Below are positions 54,801-64,000 of a stretch of DNA of 64,000 bases, piece after piece. The translations under genes were made by a program, and so were the position numbers. This DNA comes from Ophiodon elongatus (taxonomy: Eukaryota; Chordata; Actinopteri; Perciformes; Hexagrammidae). Each line of letters opens with the position of its first letter. Positions within the stretch are counted from its first letter, which is position 1. The notes under the pieces were generated by a model. It saw only the letters and a list, made by a program, of their open reading frames with translations, searched no databases and was not told the DNA's origin. The stretch covers positions 310,001-374,000 of the forward strand of contig JACSYO010000098.1 of NCBI GenBank assembly GCA_016806645.1, in the 5' to 3' direction.

Positions 54801-56717
54801 TAAGTGATATCAAGTTGAAATGTCATTAAAGAATGCGGTTAGATCGGCACTTTACCAGGCGCCAACGGTGAAGGGCGGAAAGCTTGATCATCTTAAATAA
54901 CTACAACTCATGAAAACCAAATGAACAGTTACAGTTTGTAATTTGACATCATTCCAGCTGTGTGCCACGCCTCTTTTATTCATCATGGGTGGGTTTTGAT
55001 ACATTGCTCATTGTACATGGGCGGAGGAAGGAAGCTCATTTAGACCGATATCTAAATATGACAAATACAACGCTTTGAGTGTTAATGAGCTGCATGGTCA
55101 AAAGGAAAACGCTGTGTATTGCGAGGGCCTACCTCAGTGAGGGGCTTTGGCAGGCGCTCCAGTGCAAACTGGTGGCAGCAGAGTTCACAGTGGCTGCTGT
55201 TGGAGGTGGTGAGCCAGTGTTCCAGGCAGGCCCGGTGAACCATGGCCAGGCTACCACAGCACTCGCAGGGGGACAGCAACTCCCCTGAGGCCCTGCCTTC
55301 GTGGCAAATCCTACAAAACGGCTCCTCCCTGCGCAGACGGGCACACAGGAAGAGACGGGTTCTCTTCTGTAAACATTTCCCTGAAGAGTGTTGTGATGGT
55401 AGCTCTATAAGAAGCCTTCTCAGACGTTTCCATGTCATTGATCCCTTTCAGAAAAGACTCAAGGCCTCCAATTTGATATGACTCTAATAGGGGGCCCATA
55501 TAGTAGAACGATTTGTATCTACCCTCACTGGATTCAATCCTAATTGATTCAAATGTCTGTGAAATAACAACAGGGTCACCCCTTGAGGTCCCCAAAGAGC
55601 CCCTGGTGGACAACCCTTTCAACAAAACAAAAGCACAATACTAAGATGGTAAAATCCCCAAGAACACACACATGGCCACATATACACACGTCCATCCCAA
55701 ATCTCCTTTCATAAGGAGAGAAATATTACCTACTAAATACATCAACACGCTTATACCGACTGAACACAAGTAAATAAGTATATATAGTAAGTCACCAATT
55801 GTACAAATAAATAAAAAAAGTACAAATATATAACAAACCAAAAACATAAACCAATAAACATAAACAAATAGTAAAAAAATAAAAAATAAGTAAATCTAGT
55901 TTGGAAGTTTATTTTGAAAAGACACTATGCATGTAACAAGCGGAAACTGACACACCGTCCCTGACAGTCCAACACTTGGGTCCAGAGGGGAACCTAGAGC
56001 GTCATAGTTTGAAGCCTCGGACCACTGAACAAGCATCGGTGTTTGACGAGTTCGGAGTGAGAACATCAACCTCTAACCATTTGAATTTGTTCAAATTACT
56101 TCAAGGCGCCATTCAAAAGTATTGCATAAACCAGCTCCAATCCAATCAGACAATCCCTTCTCCATCACTGGTGGAAGAAAGTGGGGATTGTTTGCCGGGG
56201 GGGAGTAAACGATAAACATTATCCACTTGTATTCACATATAAACACTTTTGTCGAATGACCTTGTTTAAAGTTACTGTGAGGAACTCTTAGCCGGTTATG
56301 AAACAATCACAATTTATTACTGATGCCTCTCTATGACCTACTTAAATAAACAAGACTATCGCAGGAATATTGGCTATTTTTATACAGCTCTGCTCCCGGG
56401 CAGCAGCCTCTGTCCCATCTCTCTACAAACAAACCATCACTGGCTACATGCCACCAAATCCTAAACACTGTGCTTTCACACAGATATTTTGCATATGGAT
56501 GCAGTAAATATTACTATAGATACAACTCTTACCTGTCAGTGATTGCTGCACATTCCTCACTGGACGTGTCGGTGTGATAGTGTGTAACTTCCTGGTTGCA
56601 GCCGTTGAGTCCCTCCTCCAACCCGTGCTCAGGCATCAACTTGACCTCCCCCACAGGGCTAGACACCCACGGGGCAGGGAGTTCCTCTGCTGTCATGTCT
56701 GCTGTCTGAGGGGCCAT
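51725..56717 (-). CDS. marchf3: MARCH2/3-type membrane-bound RING-CH E3 ubiquitin ligase, complete
   Basis: Four minus-strand exons (56717-56533, 55328-55133, 52715-52509, 51883-51725) join in phase to a 248-residue protein, the size of MARCH2/MARCH3 (about 246-253). These ligases sit in endosomal and plasma membranes and ubiquitinate membrane proteins. The RING-CH finger has all eight ligands in C4HC3 order: C67, C70, C83, C85, H93, C96, C109, C112. Two membrane segments follow (about 145-163 with FLFITPLASLSGWL, and 176-197 with LFTIYVFWTL). The C terminus ETMV fits a class I PDZ ligand. HWL after the RING His and the KET-V ending favour MARCH3; PLTEW favours MARCH2. It is diverged from both, and the 62-residue N terminus matches neither as I recall them. 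Confidence 0.88.
52509..52715 (-). CDS. marchf3: MARCH gene exon 3: two transmembrane segments
   Basis: 69 codons, from WLCSPSVQQQRRTLCGD through FLFITPLASLSGWLCV and LFTIYVFWTL, between acceptor cccccag| and donor CTG|gtacgt, both in phase 0. This is the most conserved part of the family after the RING. Confidence 0.93.
52835..53235 (-). repeat. Teleost dispersed repeat, LINE/SINE 3'-end type (copy 2)
   Basis: Reverse-complement partner of 3206-3665. On the minus strand it ends '...gcaatgcaaaataaattgaattg'. The frames of 124-129 residues here are repeat sequence, not genes. Confidence 0.8.
54133..54176. repeat. Perfect 18-bp inverted repeat, 8-nt loop
   Basis: The arm acccacacaggtgcaccg (54133-54150) pairs exactly with cggtgcacctgtgtgggt (54159-54176). 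GC-rich, within the MARCH intron. Confidence 0.9.
54637..54683. repeat. AT-rich inverted repeat (19-bp arms)
   Basis: The arm tatatacacctatatatat (54637-54655) pairs with atatatataggtgtatata (54665-54683). Apart from the cacc/ggtg core it is TA repeat, so a cruciform or slippage origin is likely. Confidence 0.8.
55133..55328 (-). CDS. marchf3: MARCH gene exon 2: RING-CH zinc finger
   Basis: Acceptor ctgcgcag|G completes an Arg codon, then EEPFCRICHEG, ELLSPCEC, MVHRACLEHWL, CELC and LPKPLTE|gtaggc. All C4HC3 ligands are present. An extra Cys follows two of the ligand pairs (CECC, CELCC), which I do not recall in MARCH2/3. Confidence 0.94.
56533..56717 (-). CDS. marchf3: MARCH gene first coding exon
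   Basis: ATG at 56717 directly follows an in-frame TGA. The exon runs 61 codons plus two bases to ACAG|gtaaga, and its split phase matches exon 2 exactly. The encoded N-terminal region is acidic and unlike the N termini of MARCH2/3 as I recall them. A second in-frame ATG is at codon 8. Assignment rests on phase, splice site and position. Confidence 0.75.
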
Positions 56718-59700
56718 TCACTCATGCCAGGAGCATCACATCTGTTCACAAGCACAGGTGCAGGCACGTCAGAATTCAATGCGACACTATGTTTCCTTTT
56801 ATCGTACCATTCATCACGTTATGGCAAAGCTAACACTTCTTAGATAACACTATTTCGTCACATTTAATAAATGGATGTGGAAAAATATATATGTTGAAAT
56901 AAAAAAAATAAACGTGGCAATCTGCAAATAACTTTTGAGAATGTTAAAGGATCCACAGTGCCCCACCACAAGTTTTGATACAGGGACTAACATATAGATC
57001 TATAAGTTGCTCCTATTTTCTGGTGCTGTTGAAGGATCGTTAATAAAGGATCCATAATGTGTGACAGTTGTGTATATTTTCATCCCATATTTTCAGAGCA
57101 GAGATACAAAAAGTGCCATTATTCATCTACAGTATAGGTCAAATTCACTGGTGTTGTATATGAATATACCTGCAGTTCTATAATGAAACACATGGTAAAT
57201 ATAATTATATAATAAATATTACAGATTGGTCCTTCAATACAGTTTATATGATTAAATGTACAAAAAAGCATGATGTCTTTGTGAAAATCACATATTCAGA
57301 AATGTTAATGTGGATTTAGAAAACATCATTCATCATTATGAGGAAATTATTAACTGAAAGGGTTTCACTACAAAAACACTGTTATCTATACTTTATTTAA
57401 ATGTACATGATGTCATATTTCTAAACGTGTAAATATATAAACATTTGTTTTTCTTTCTTTTGAGGCAGTTCTGTGTGTGGATGTATTATGTTGGATTATT
57501 ATTTTTGTATATTGCATTTTTGTTTTACTTTGTTCTTTGTAAATCATGTACAGCAGATATTGATATCTAATTGTATCGGGTCAAAACAAAAACCATACAC
57601 AACACATTCTCACTCCCAACTCGTCAAATAACGACGGCTGGTCTGTGCTCCTCGGCATTGGAGATCGACACACTAGACACCCCTGTATTTTTAGTTCATA
57701 ATGGGTCGGATGTTTGCCCTTTACATGCATGGTCCCCTTTAAAATAAACTCCCGTCCTCACAGGAAGTGAGCTTTAGGCAACAAAACTGCTTCTTTAGGT
57801 TTAGGAAAAGATTGTGTGTGTGTGTGTGTGTGTGTGTGTCTATATATATATATATATAACAATAAGTTTAATCAAATGTCTTGCAGACAGCTGCAACATT
57901 CTACTGCTAATAATTGCACATAATCTAAGGCAGGGGGAGGTGAGAGAGAGAATATCAACACTAAGTGATAGTGATTACCTTCGGCACATATAGCGATGTA
58001 GGTGCCAGTACCTAGTTTCACTGCTGATGCCAATACAATTTGTTATTACATTCCTAACTTAAACTTTCCCTAAAAACAGCATATGACTGTTGGTTCAAAT
58101 CAATATTTGGAATTTCTTTTAGGAAATATGCTTATCAACTTTCTTTTTGAGAGTGAGATAAGGAGGTCAATGTCTGTGCTTAGAAGTGGTTAGTCTAGCT
58201 TAGAATAATGACAGAAGGCAGAGGAAAACCAGGTAGCCTGGACCTGTCCCAAGTGAAGAAAACACACCTCTCAGGCTCACAAGTTAACACACTGCATCCT
58301 GTAACTTTACTGTATTGTTCCACTCACAGCCCTCATCTCCTCTTCTCTCATCAGCTAACAGCACAGACACAGACCTGTCAGAGAACATAGTGGAGCAGCT
58401 AAAAAAACAGATGTTTCCCTCAACAGGTTTTTGGCTTTAATGCAATACAATAAAAATAAACTTTCTACGTCTCATTGTCCTTAATTCTTTTCTAATGCAG
58501 CAGCATTTATCCTTGCTTTTTTCAAGATACAGACAATCATTTCTGGTAAAAAGCAGATTTATACTGAAAATATAATGTTAATCACTTTATAAGGAAAATT
58601 AGATTTTTAGGACTCATAATAGCCAGAAATTCTACAATATAGATTTGAACTGTAAATGCGCTTACCTGTGTCTTATGCGACAGAAAGGTGCCCCCTGCGC
58701 ATATAATTTGCACCAGAGCTTTTGTCCTCTTCTACATTAGTGTTTTCAACAACAGGACTCATGCACAGAGTTGGTTCAGGTCTGCATGCAGCTCACCCTG
58801 TTTGAAACAATATGCATGATATCAAACTCTGTTCATGGCAAGTTCCTGTTTCTCACAAATGCAGCAGCTCCAGCAGTGACTCAAGAAACACAACACTGAG
58901 CTGTTGCAGAGCAAAGCCGATCACACGCACAATAAGCCAATATAGGCTTCAAACAACACCTTGTGTAAAGTAACAAGTCAATCTCCAACAGTAGGCTTAC
59001 CAACAGCTCGATGTCCACAAACACTCTGGGATGGTGTGTGCTCCTATACAGAAAAAAGCAGCCCTTCCTGTCTGTTTATCAGAGACCGTGTGTGGAAGCT
59101 TCCCCTCCTAAAGCCTGCCAGCAGATTAACGTGGCTTGACGGACGGCGGTGAGAATAGTGAGGGATTAGATGGAGGGAAAAGTAAGGGCCAGGCCAGACA
59201 AATGGAAATCACATCAGAGTGAGTTACACCGAGCAGGAGCAGCACCTCACCATATCCCCCCCTTAATCCTGTTAGGGGGCTACCAGGAGGGCAGCAGAGC
59301 GAGCCTTTCACTGGGCCCCAACCTCCTATGGTAATATAGGCTGGTGGAGGAGCAAGCAACCGCTACCATAGATAGAGGGATATGAGACCGTGTTGTTGTT
59401 GTGTTTGGTGTTTGACGCGTATGTCTGTGGAGGAGAGAGGAATTCACTCTTTGATTTATACTCCAATCAGTATCAGTAGTCTTACTCAGATGGAAATCTG
59501 ATGGCACGTGTGGACAAACAGAGAAACAAGGTACAAAAACATAAATGTCCCCCTTTAGAACTGAGTTTAATGTTTTCACTTACACTTGCACGTATTTGAT
59601 GTTTAGAACTACAGTCTTAAGAAAACTGGAGATTTTTTAAACTCTGTCCCAACCTATGGGGAACCTTTCTGATAAATATTAGGGAGAAGCATACTGTATA

Positions 59701-60470
59701 ATAGAGAGCTGAAGGGATGAAGTATTTTTGTTGGCCAACTACAGAACTTTACATCCCCCTGAGCACCTCGAATAAAAGCCAATGGGATTTTTCCATTGGA
59801 TTTTGGATTACTGCAGGAAATATGCTCTGTGGCAAACACAAGTTTATGATAGTTTCGTATTTTCTTCAGCAAGATAATCTTCTCAAATGAACACCACTTT
59901 TATGATTTTTTAATCGTGAATGCAATCAGCAGAAGTAAAACGCTAATGCTAGGCCATAAATGAACCTCGGTGGCATTAGCGCAAGTATAAACAACTAGTT
60001 GGCGAGTTGACGTTTTGTGGTCACATTTGGGAACTTGTTAGCAACCGACTTAGTTAAGACACGTAAAACCCTAAAAATGTATGAGAGTGGTATTTACTGA
60101 TTATCTTATATTGTAGAACAAAACGTGAAAAACTCCTAAGCTTCTGTCAACCACAGACCTTATTTCAGGCATCAAACCAAGAACTTGTTGAAAAACAAAA
60201 AAACATTGACTTTGAGATGAGGAAACCAGAAGTGCAAAAATGCTGACTCATGTCAGTGATTTAGGACTCATTCCTACATCACTCTATTACATACAGTATA
60301 TAACGTCTTTGCAGGTTTCATATGGAGGAGCCATGGAAATCGACACTAATTATAAATGAAACAATTAGTAGCTTAGCGAACGTGAGAGTCTTTTGGTCAG
60401 TGCACAGCAGGTCAGATAAACATGCAACAATATAAAAACTTACTACAGGCAAAAAAAATGATCCACACAC
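56718..60470. other. Non-coding region upstream of MARCH gene
   Basis: AT-rich sequence with a (GT)n-(TA)n microsatellite at 57.8 kb. The small frames here (for example 58208-58390, 58961-59152, 59280-59579) have no recognisable domains or conserved splice context. Untranslated 5' exons of the MARCH gene may lie here but cannot be placed. Confidence 0.55.
57813..57858. repeat. (GT)n-(TA)n compound microsatellite
   Basis: GT run (57813-57839) followed by TA run (57841-57858). Confidence 0.92.
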
Positions 60471-60722
60471 CTGATGATTCCCCTCCCGTTAGAGGTTTTC
60501 CAGGCACGCCCAACTGGTAGGAGGCCCCGGGGAAGACCCAGGACACGCTGGAGGGATTATATCTCCCAGCTGGCCTGGGAACGCTACGGGATCCCCCAGA
60601 ACGAGCTGGAACGTGTTGCGGGTGAGAGGGAAGTCTGGGTCGGCCTGCTGGGCCTGCTGCCACCGCGACCCGACCCCAGATAAGCGGATGACAATGGATG
60701 GATGGATGGACACCTGATGATT
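60467..60722 (+). mobile_element. 5'-truncated RTE/Rex3-type LINE with 13-bp target-site duplication
   Basis: The insert (60480-60709) encodes the C-terminal tail of an RTE-type LINE protein (GRRPRGRPRTRWRDYISQLA...LLPPRPDPR, stop at 60681-60683) followed by 'taagcgg' and a (GATG)n tail, as in teleost Rex3. The same 13 bases, acacctgatgatt, flank it at 60467-60479 and 60710-60722. The frame is intact to its stop, which suggests a fairly recent insertion. Confidence 0.85.
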
Positions 60723-61049
60723 ATGGATAAAAATTTTATTGAAATCAACTGGTTCAACTCAACACAACAAACTAAACTCCAAGTGTTTCTTCATTCTCCT
60801 GTGTGTGAAGCACCTTGCTCTACATTCTTTGAAGCCTTATCATCATCATTATTAATATAATAATTGTGGTCATTGCTGATGTTGGTGGTGGTACGGTCTT
60901 CTTTTTGTTGTAAATAAAGCAAATAATATATAAAAAGAAAATGACGAATAATGCAACAGTGAGATTTGTAAGATGCACACACCCAAGACACTTGGCTTTA
61001 CTGTCATTTGTCCTTGTTTACCTATTTTACCATTTTGTTAGAGTTCTGA

Positions 61050-61870
61050 GGTGATTTTAATATCCGTAAACATCCCAGTGTTCCCTGCCACTATGTGTCT
61101 CCTGTGGTCTCCCTGTGTATCATGTGTGGGCATGGCTACTCCTTCTCCTTGGCTCTGGCAGCTGGCACACCTCAGTCTCATCATCTAATCAACTGCTGCA
61201 TTATATCAAGCCTGGCTTTCCTCCAAGTCCATGCCAGAACTTTCCATCTACTACGTTGCAGACCTCAGAAGGGATTTTTTTTTGGTATTCTACAGTTTCG
61301 TTTCTGTGTTGTCTCTCCCTGTGCTCAGATCAAACTCCTGCTGCCAGTCTGCTGTTGTGGATTTCAAGTCTCCTGCCTCTCTGCTCACTCTCAGCTGACA
61401 AACCCAGCTCCTTGTTCCTGTCAATTCAGCCACTGGATCAGCACCAAGAACACCCGCCCTCTGCCTATAGCCCATCTATCCTTATCTCTGAAAAACTTTT
61501 TATCTTTGCTCTCAGTACGTACTGCAGCGGCCCTCACAAAGTGCATACTGTGTCATGCAGTAGTATTCTATTGTGACGTTCATCACCTACCATCCCCTTT
61601 AACTTTGACCCTCTTGCTCATATATCTGCAGCGCCCCAGGATTGTGGGACAGAATAGTCAGAAAAGCATGCTGTCTTGCGTACTGCAAAATGCGTCCGGA
61701 TGTAGTCGAACATTCTGGTTATTGGCGTTGGACATTGGGACATACTAAATCTTTTCCTTGCAAATAATATTGCAGAATGGGTATTGCAACGCACAGCAAG
61801 TCAATAAACCTTTTTACCTGCTGTCAGAGTCTGTGTGCTGCGTTCTTGGTTCACTCAATAATGAACTCAG
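61050..61870 (+). repeat. Possible LTR-type repeat fragment
   Basis: Phrases such as 'tgtgtctcctgtggtctccctgtgtatcatgtgtgggcatggctactcc', 'ccactggatcagcacc', and a 3' part with AATAAA then 'ctgtcagagtctgtgtgctgcgttcttggttca' resemble the terminal repeat of a teleost LTR element. No protease or integrase is present. The 217-residue frame (61095-61748) inside it shows no domain. Confidence 0.4.
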
Positions 61871-62365
61871 CCGGATTTTATACACGTAGAAATGTTTCAA
61901 TCACCATTCATCAGTTTAAGGTGCCTGGACATTGTTCTCCCCGCTGGTTTTTCTCTTGAAAGTATTTTACTTCCACAGTTTGTTGTTTGAAACTCTTCAG
62001 AGTTCAGAGAGAGCAGTGCCGTGAATCATGCTTCACTGCCTGGTAATGACACATTGACTTATTGAAGTCTTGGCCTGTCTTGCCCCAATGATTACAACAG
62101 CCTGGAGCAGTACCTCTGAAACTGTCTCAACCACCCTTTATCCCAAAATCCCGGAGACAAAACTTCTGGCTGTCCCCAACCAGTGTTCCACGTCTCATAC
62201 GAGGCTGAATCCAACACCAGTAAGCACCAAGGACGTTTACACCTATCAGTGGCTTACCAGCCCTGACCAAAGTAAGATTGTAATGCAGAATAATTTGGGT
62301 TATTGTAAACATATCCTACAAATATTGACCTTTAAGACATAATCAGCCACATTAAAAGAAAAACG

Positions 62366-63320
62366 GTGATATCTTTACACAGCAATCATTACTCTGCACT
62401 CAAGTGGTTTCAGTCCTACCTTTCTGGCAGAACTGAATATGTCTCACTGGGAAGATGCAAGTCCGAACTACTTCCTGTCTCCTGTGGTGTTTCGCAAGGG
62501 TCAGTCCTTGGCCCCATCCTCTTCATTATTTACATGCTCCCCCTCGGTCGTATCATCAGCAGACATAAGATGTCCTTCCACTGTTATGCTGATGACACAC
62601 AGCTCTACATAAAAACTGCCCCAAGCCCCTGTGCAGCCATGTCATGTCTCACCGCCTGTCTTGGGGAGATAAAGGCATGGATGAGCAACAACTTTGTACA
62701 GTTAAACAGTAACAAAACTACAATTCATTCAAAACAGAGCTGCCAGGATCCTGATGAGAGTCCGGAAATATGAGCACATAACACCCATCCTACACTCACT
62801 ACACTGGCTCCCTGTCTCATTCCGGATTGACTACAAAGTCCTACTACTCACCCATAAATGCATAAACGGACATGCACCTCCCTACCTACAAGAACTCATC
62901 ACTCCCCAAACCTCCACCCGCACCCTCAGGTCCACAAACAGATCGCTCCTTCGGGTCCCCAACACCAAGCTCCACACCATGGGTGACCGGGCCTTTTGCT
63001 CGGCAGCACCGTGCCTTTGGAACAGTCTCCCTGAACACATAAGGGCAACACAGACACTGGACTCTTTTAAGACTGACCTAAAAACCTTTTTATTCAGGAA
63101 GGCGTTTTTTTACTCTGTGTTAAATCTGTCAGATATTTCTTTCTTTATTATAGTCTGTTTTAACTATGTTTTTAACTATAGTCTGTTTTAACTATGTTTT
63201 TAAATATAGTCTGTTTTTAACTATGTTTTAACTATGTACTATGTACTGGCTCTGTGCACTCTGAGATTCTTATGAATGAAAAGTGCGTTACAAATTAAAT
63301 TTATTATTATTATTATTTTA
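62366..63320 (+). pseudogene. L2-type LINE reverse transcriptase remnant, truncated and internally deleted
   Basis: The first frame (62366-62773) has reverse transcriptase blocks: WFQSYLSGRTEYVSL, LPVSCGVSQGSVLGPILF and the catalytic YADDTQLY. The second frame (ending 63191) has the L2-type C terminus: SLHWLPVSFRIDYKVLL, FCSAAPCLWNSLPEHIR and LDSFKTDLKTFLFRKAF. The two are joined by a deletion at about 62725 with a frame shift, removing the region that normally links them; the endonuclease and 5' part are also gone. The 3' tail (att)n at 63300-63317 fits L2. This is a dead copy. Confidence 0.85.
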
Positions 63321-63561
63321 GATCAGGAAATCAACTGTTTTTGAGTTACAATGACTAAAACATGTCTGCGTGGAGTAGGTTCAGACTCCAGCCTGCGTTC
63401 TAAAGGAAGCCCTTCCATTCATATTTATAGTCTGTTCTCCCTTTCTACACATAAGCTCAGATAAAAGGGGAGAAAGAACGAGTCTCTCTGACTGGCAGAG
63501 CACCAGTACCTCTCCGTCTCTCTCTCTCTTCCCTCTAATCCTGTCTCTTATTCATTCCCAG

Positions 63562-63838
63562 GCTGTTCCTGACAAAGCACAGAGGGAACGCACATCACTG
63601 GGAATTCCTTCATGAACAGACTGAGAGGGTGGATAATTCCTTTGACACTGACGGGACAGCAGCGTGCAGAGCCCCAGACGTGCTCGATGAAAACATAGAA
63701 GCACCGGACGCCGACACGCCACCTCTGAAGGAAAGCCACTTCCTGTCCTCTCTGCGGCCGCCACTGGGTGCAGCAGGCCTGTTTGAAGCTGCCTCTGGCT
63801 GCAGGTCTGGGTCGGCTGATGTTGTGTCTGGGATTTAG
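63562..63838 (+). CDS. Candidate terminal exon of an unidentified gene
   Basis: A long pyrimidine tract (ctctctctcttccctctaatcctgtctcttattcattcccag) forms an excellent acceptor at 63561. The frame after the first base is open for 91 codons to TAG at 63836: LFLTKHRGNAHHWEFLHEQ at the start, an acidic, Asp/Pro-rich middle (DENIEAPDADTPPLKES), and a Gly/Ser-rich end. Composition looks protein-like and is not repeat. I do not recognise it. No upstream exon could be linked, so it may be an exon of a gene extending left through the repeats, or chance. Confidence 0.35.
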
Positions 63839-64000
63839 TCAAGGTCTGTTTGGGTCGGTGGACTCTTTTACCCTGCCTTCTCCATTTGTATTGTGTTAGA
63901 TGGGACTGGGGCCCTCTCTAATCCTGCGAGGAGCGAGGGGCCACTTTCCAGTCTATCGATCCCTCACTTCATCAGGTCCCCTAACAGCCATTAAAAGATG

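Larger units (their letters stand above)
52716..55132 (-). other. MARCH intron 2 (2.4 kb)
   Basis: Contains the second copy of the LINE/SINE-type repeat (52835-53235) and two hairpins (54133-54176, 54637-54683). No other coding feature is supported. Confidence 0.7.

Noticed and set aside
61095..61748. 217-residue open frame, the longest in the window
   Set aside because: It lies in repeat-like sequence, two other long frames overlap it (one on each strand), and it has no recognisable motif.
1..64000. CRISPR array, operon or phage-type system
   Set aside because: Spliced genes with GT/AG introns, SINEs and microsatellites show this is vertebrate chromosomal DNA; no regularly spaced repeats were seen.

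Overview
This is vertebrate nuclear DNA, almost certainly from a ray-finned fish and probably a spiny-rayed teleost. It has intron-split genes, long (CA)n and (GT)n microsatellites, and dispersed repeats I recognise from teleost genomes: tRNA-derived SINEs, an RTE/Rex3-type LINE tail ending in GATG repeats, an L2-type LINE, and MITE-like elements. Most open frames in the window are chance frames; real coding sequence is a few per cent of it.

Layout. (1) Bases 1-33.6 kb, minus strand: the 5' part of an adamtsl3-like gene (secreted ADAMTS-like matrix glycoprotein). I can place a likely untranslated first exon near 33.5 kb, a signal-peptide exon at 28298-28363 and the next exon at 8164-8283. The thrombospondin-repeat exons must lie beyond the left edge. 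The rest of this third is intron filled with repeats. (2) 37.3-49.8 kb, plus strand: a complete lamin gene whose ten shared coding exons join in phase, followed by two alternative last exons, each carrying its own CaaX box (CSVS after a basic cluster, or CAVM). That arrangement identifies germ-line lamin LIII, which is lost in mammals. (3) 51.7-56.7 kb, minus strand: a complete four-exon MARCH2/3-type membrane RING-CH ubiquitin ligase, convergent with the lamin. (4) 56.7-64 kb: mostly repeats (RTE insertion with target-site duplication, LTR-like fragment, broken L2 reverse transcriptase) and one unidentified candidate exon at 63562-63838.

The genes do not form a pathway. The lamin and the MARCH ligase are convergent neighbours, as I recall LMNB1 and MARCHF3 being in mammals, so this pair looks like a second copy of an old lamin-MARCH block. 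The lamin and adamtsl3-like genes are divergent, with about 4 kb between their presumed 5' ends. I saw no CRISPR array, operon or other prokaryote-type system, and no clearly new system. The best leads are the lamin LIII alternative prenylation exons, the conserved gene pair, a TG-repeat splice acceptor in adamtsl3, and a perfect 40-bp hairpin just upstream of its signal-peptide exon.
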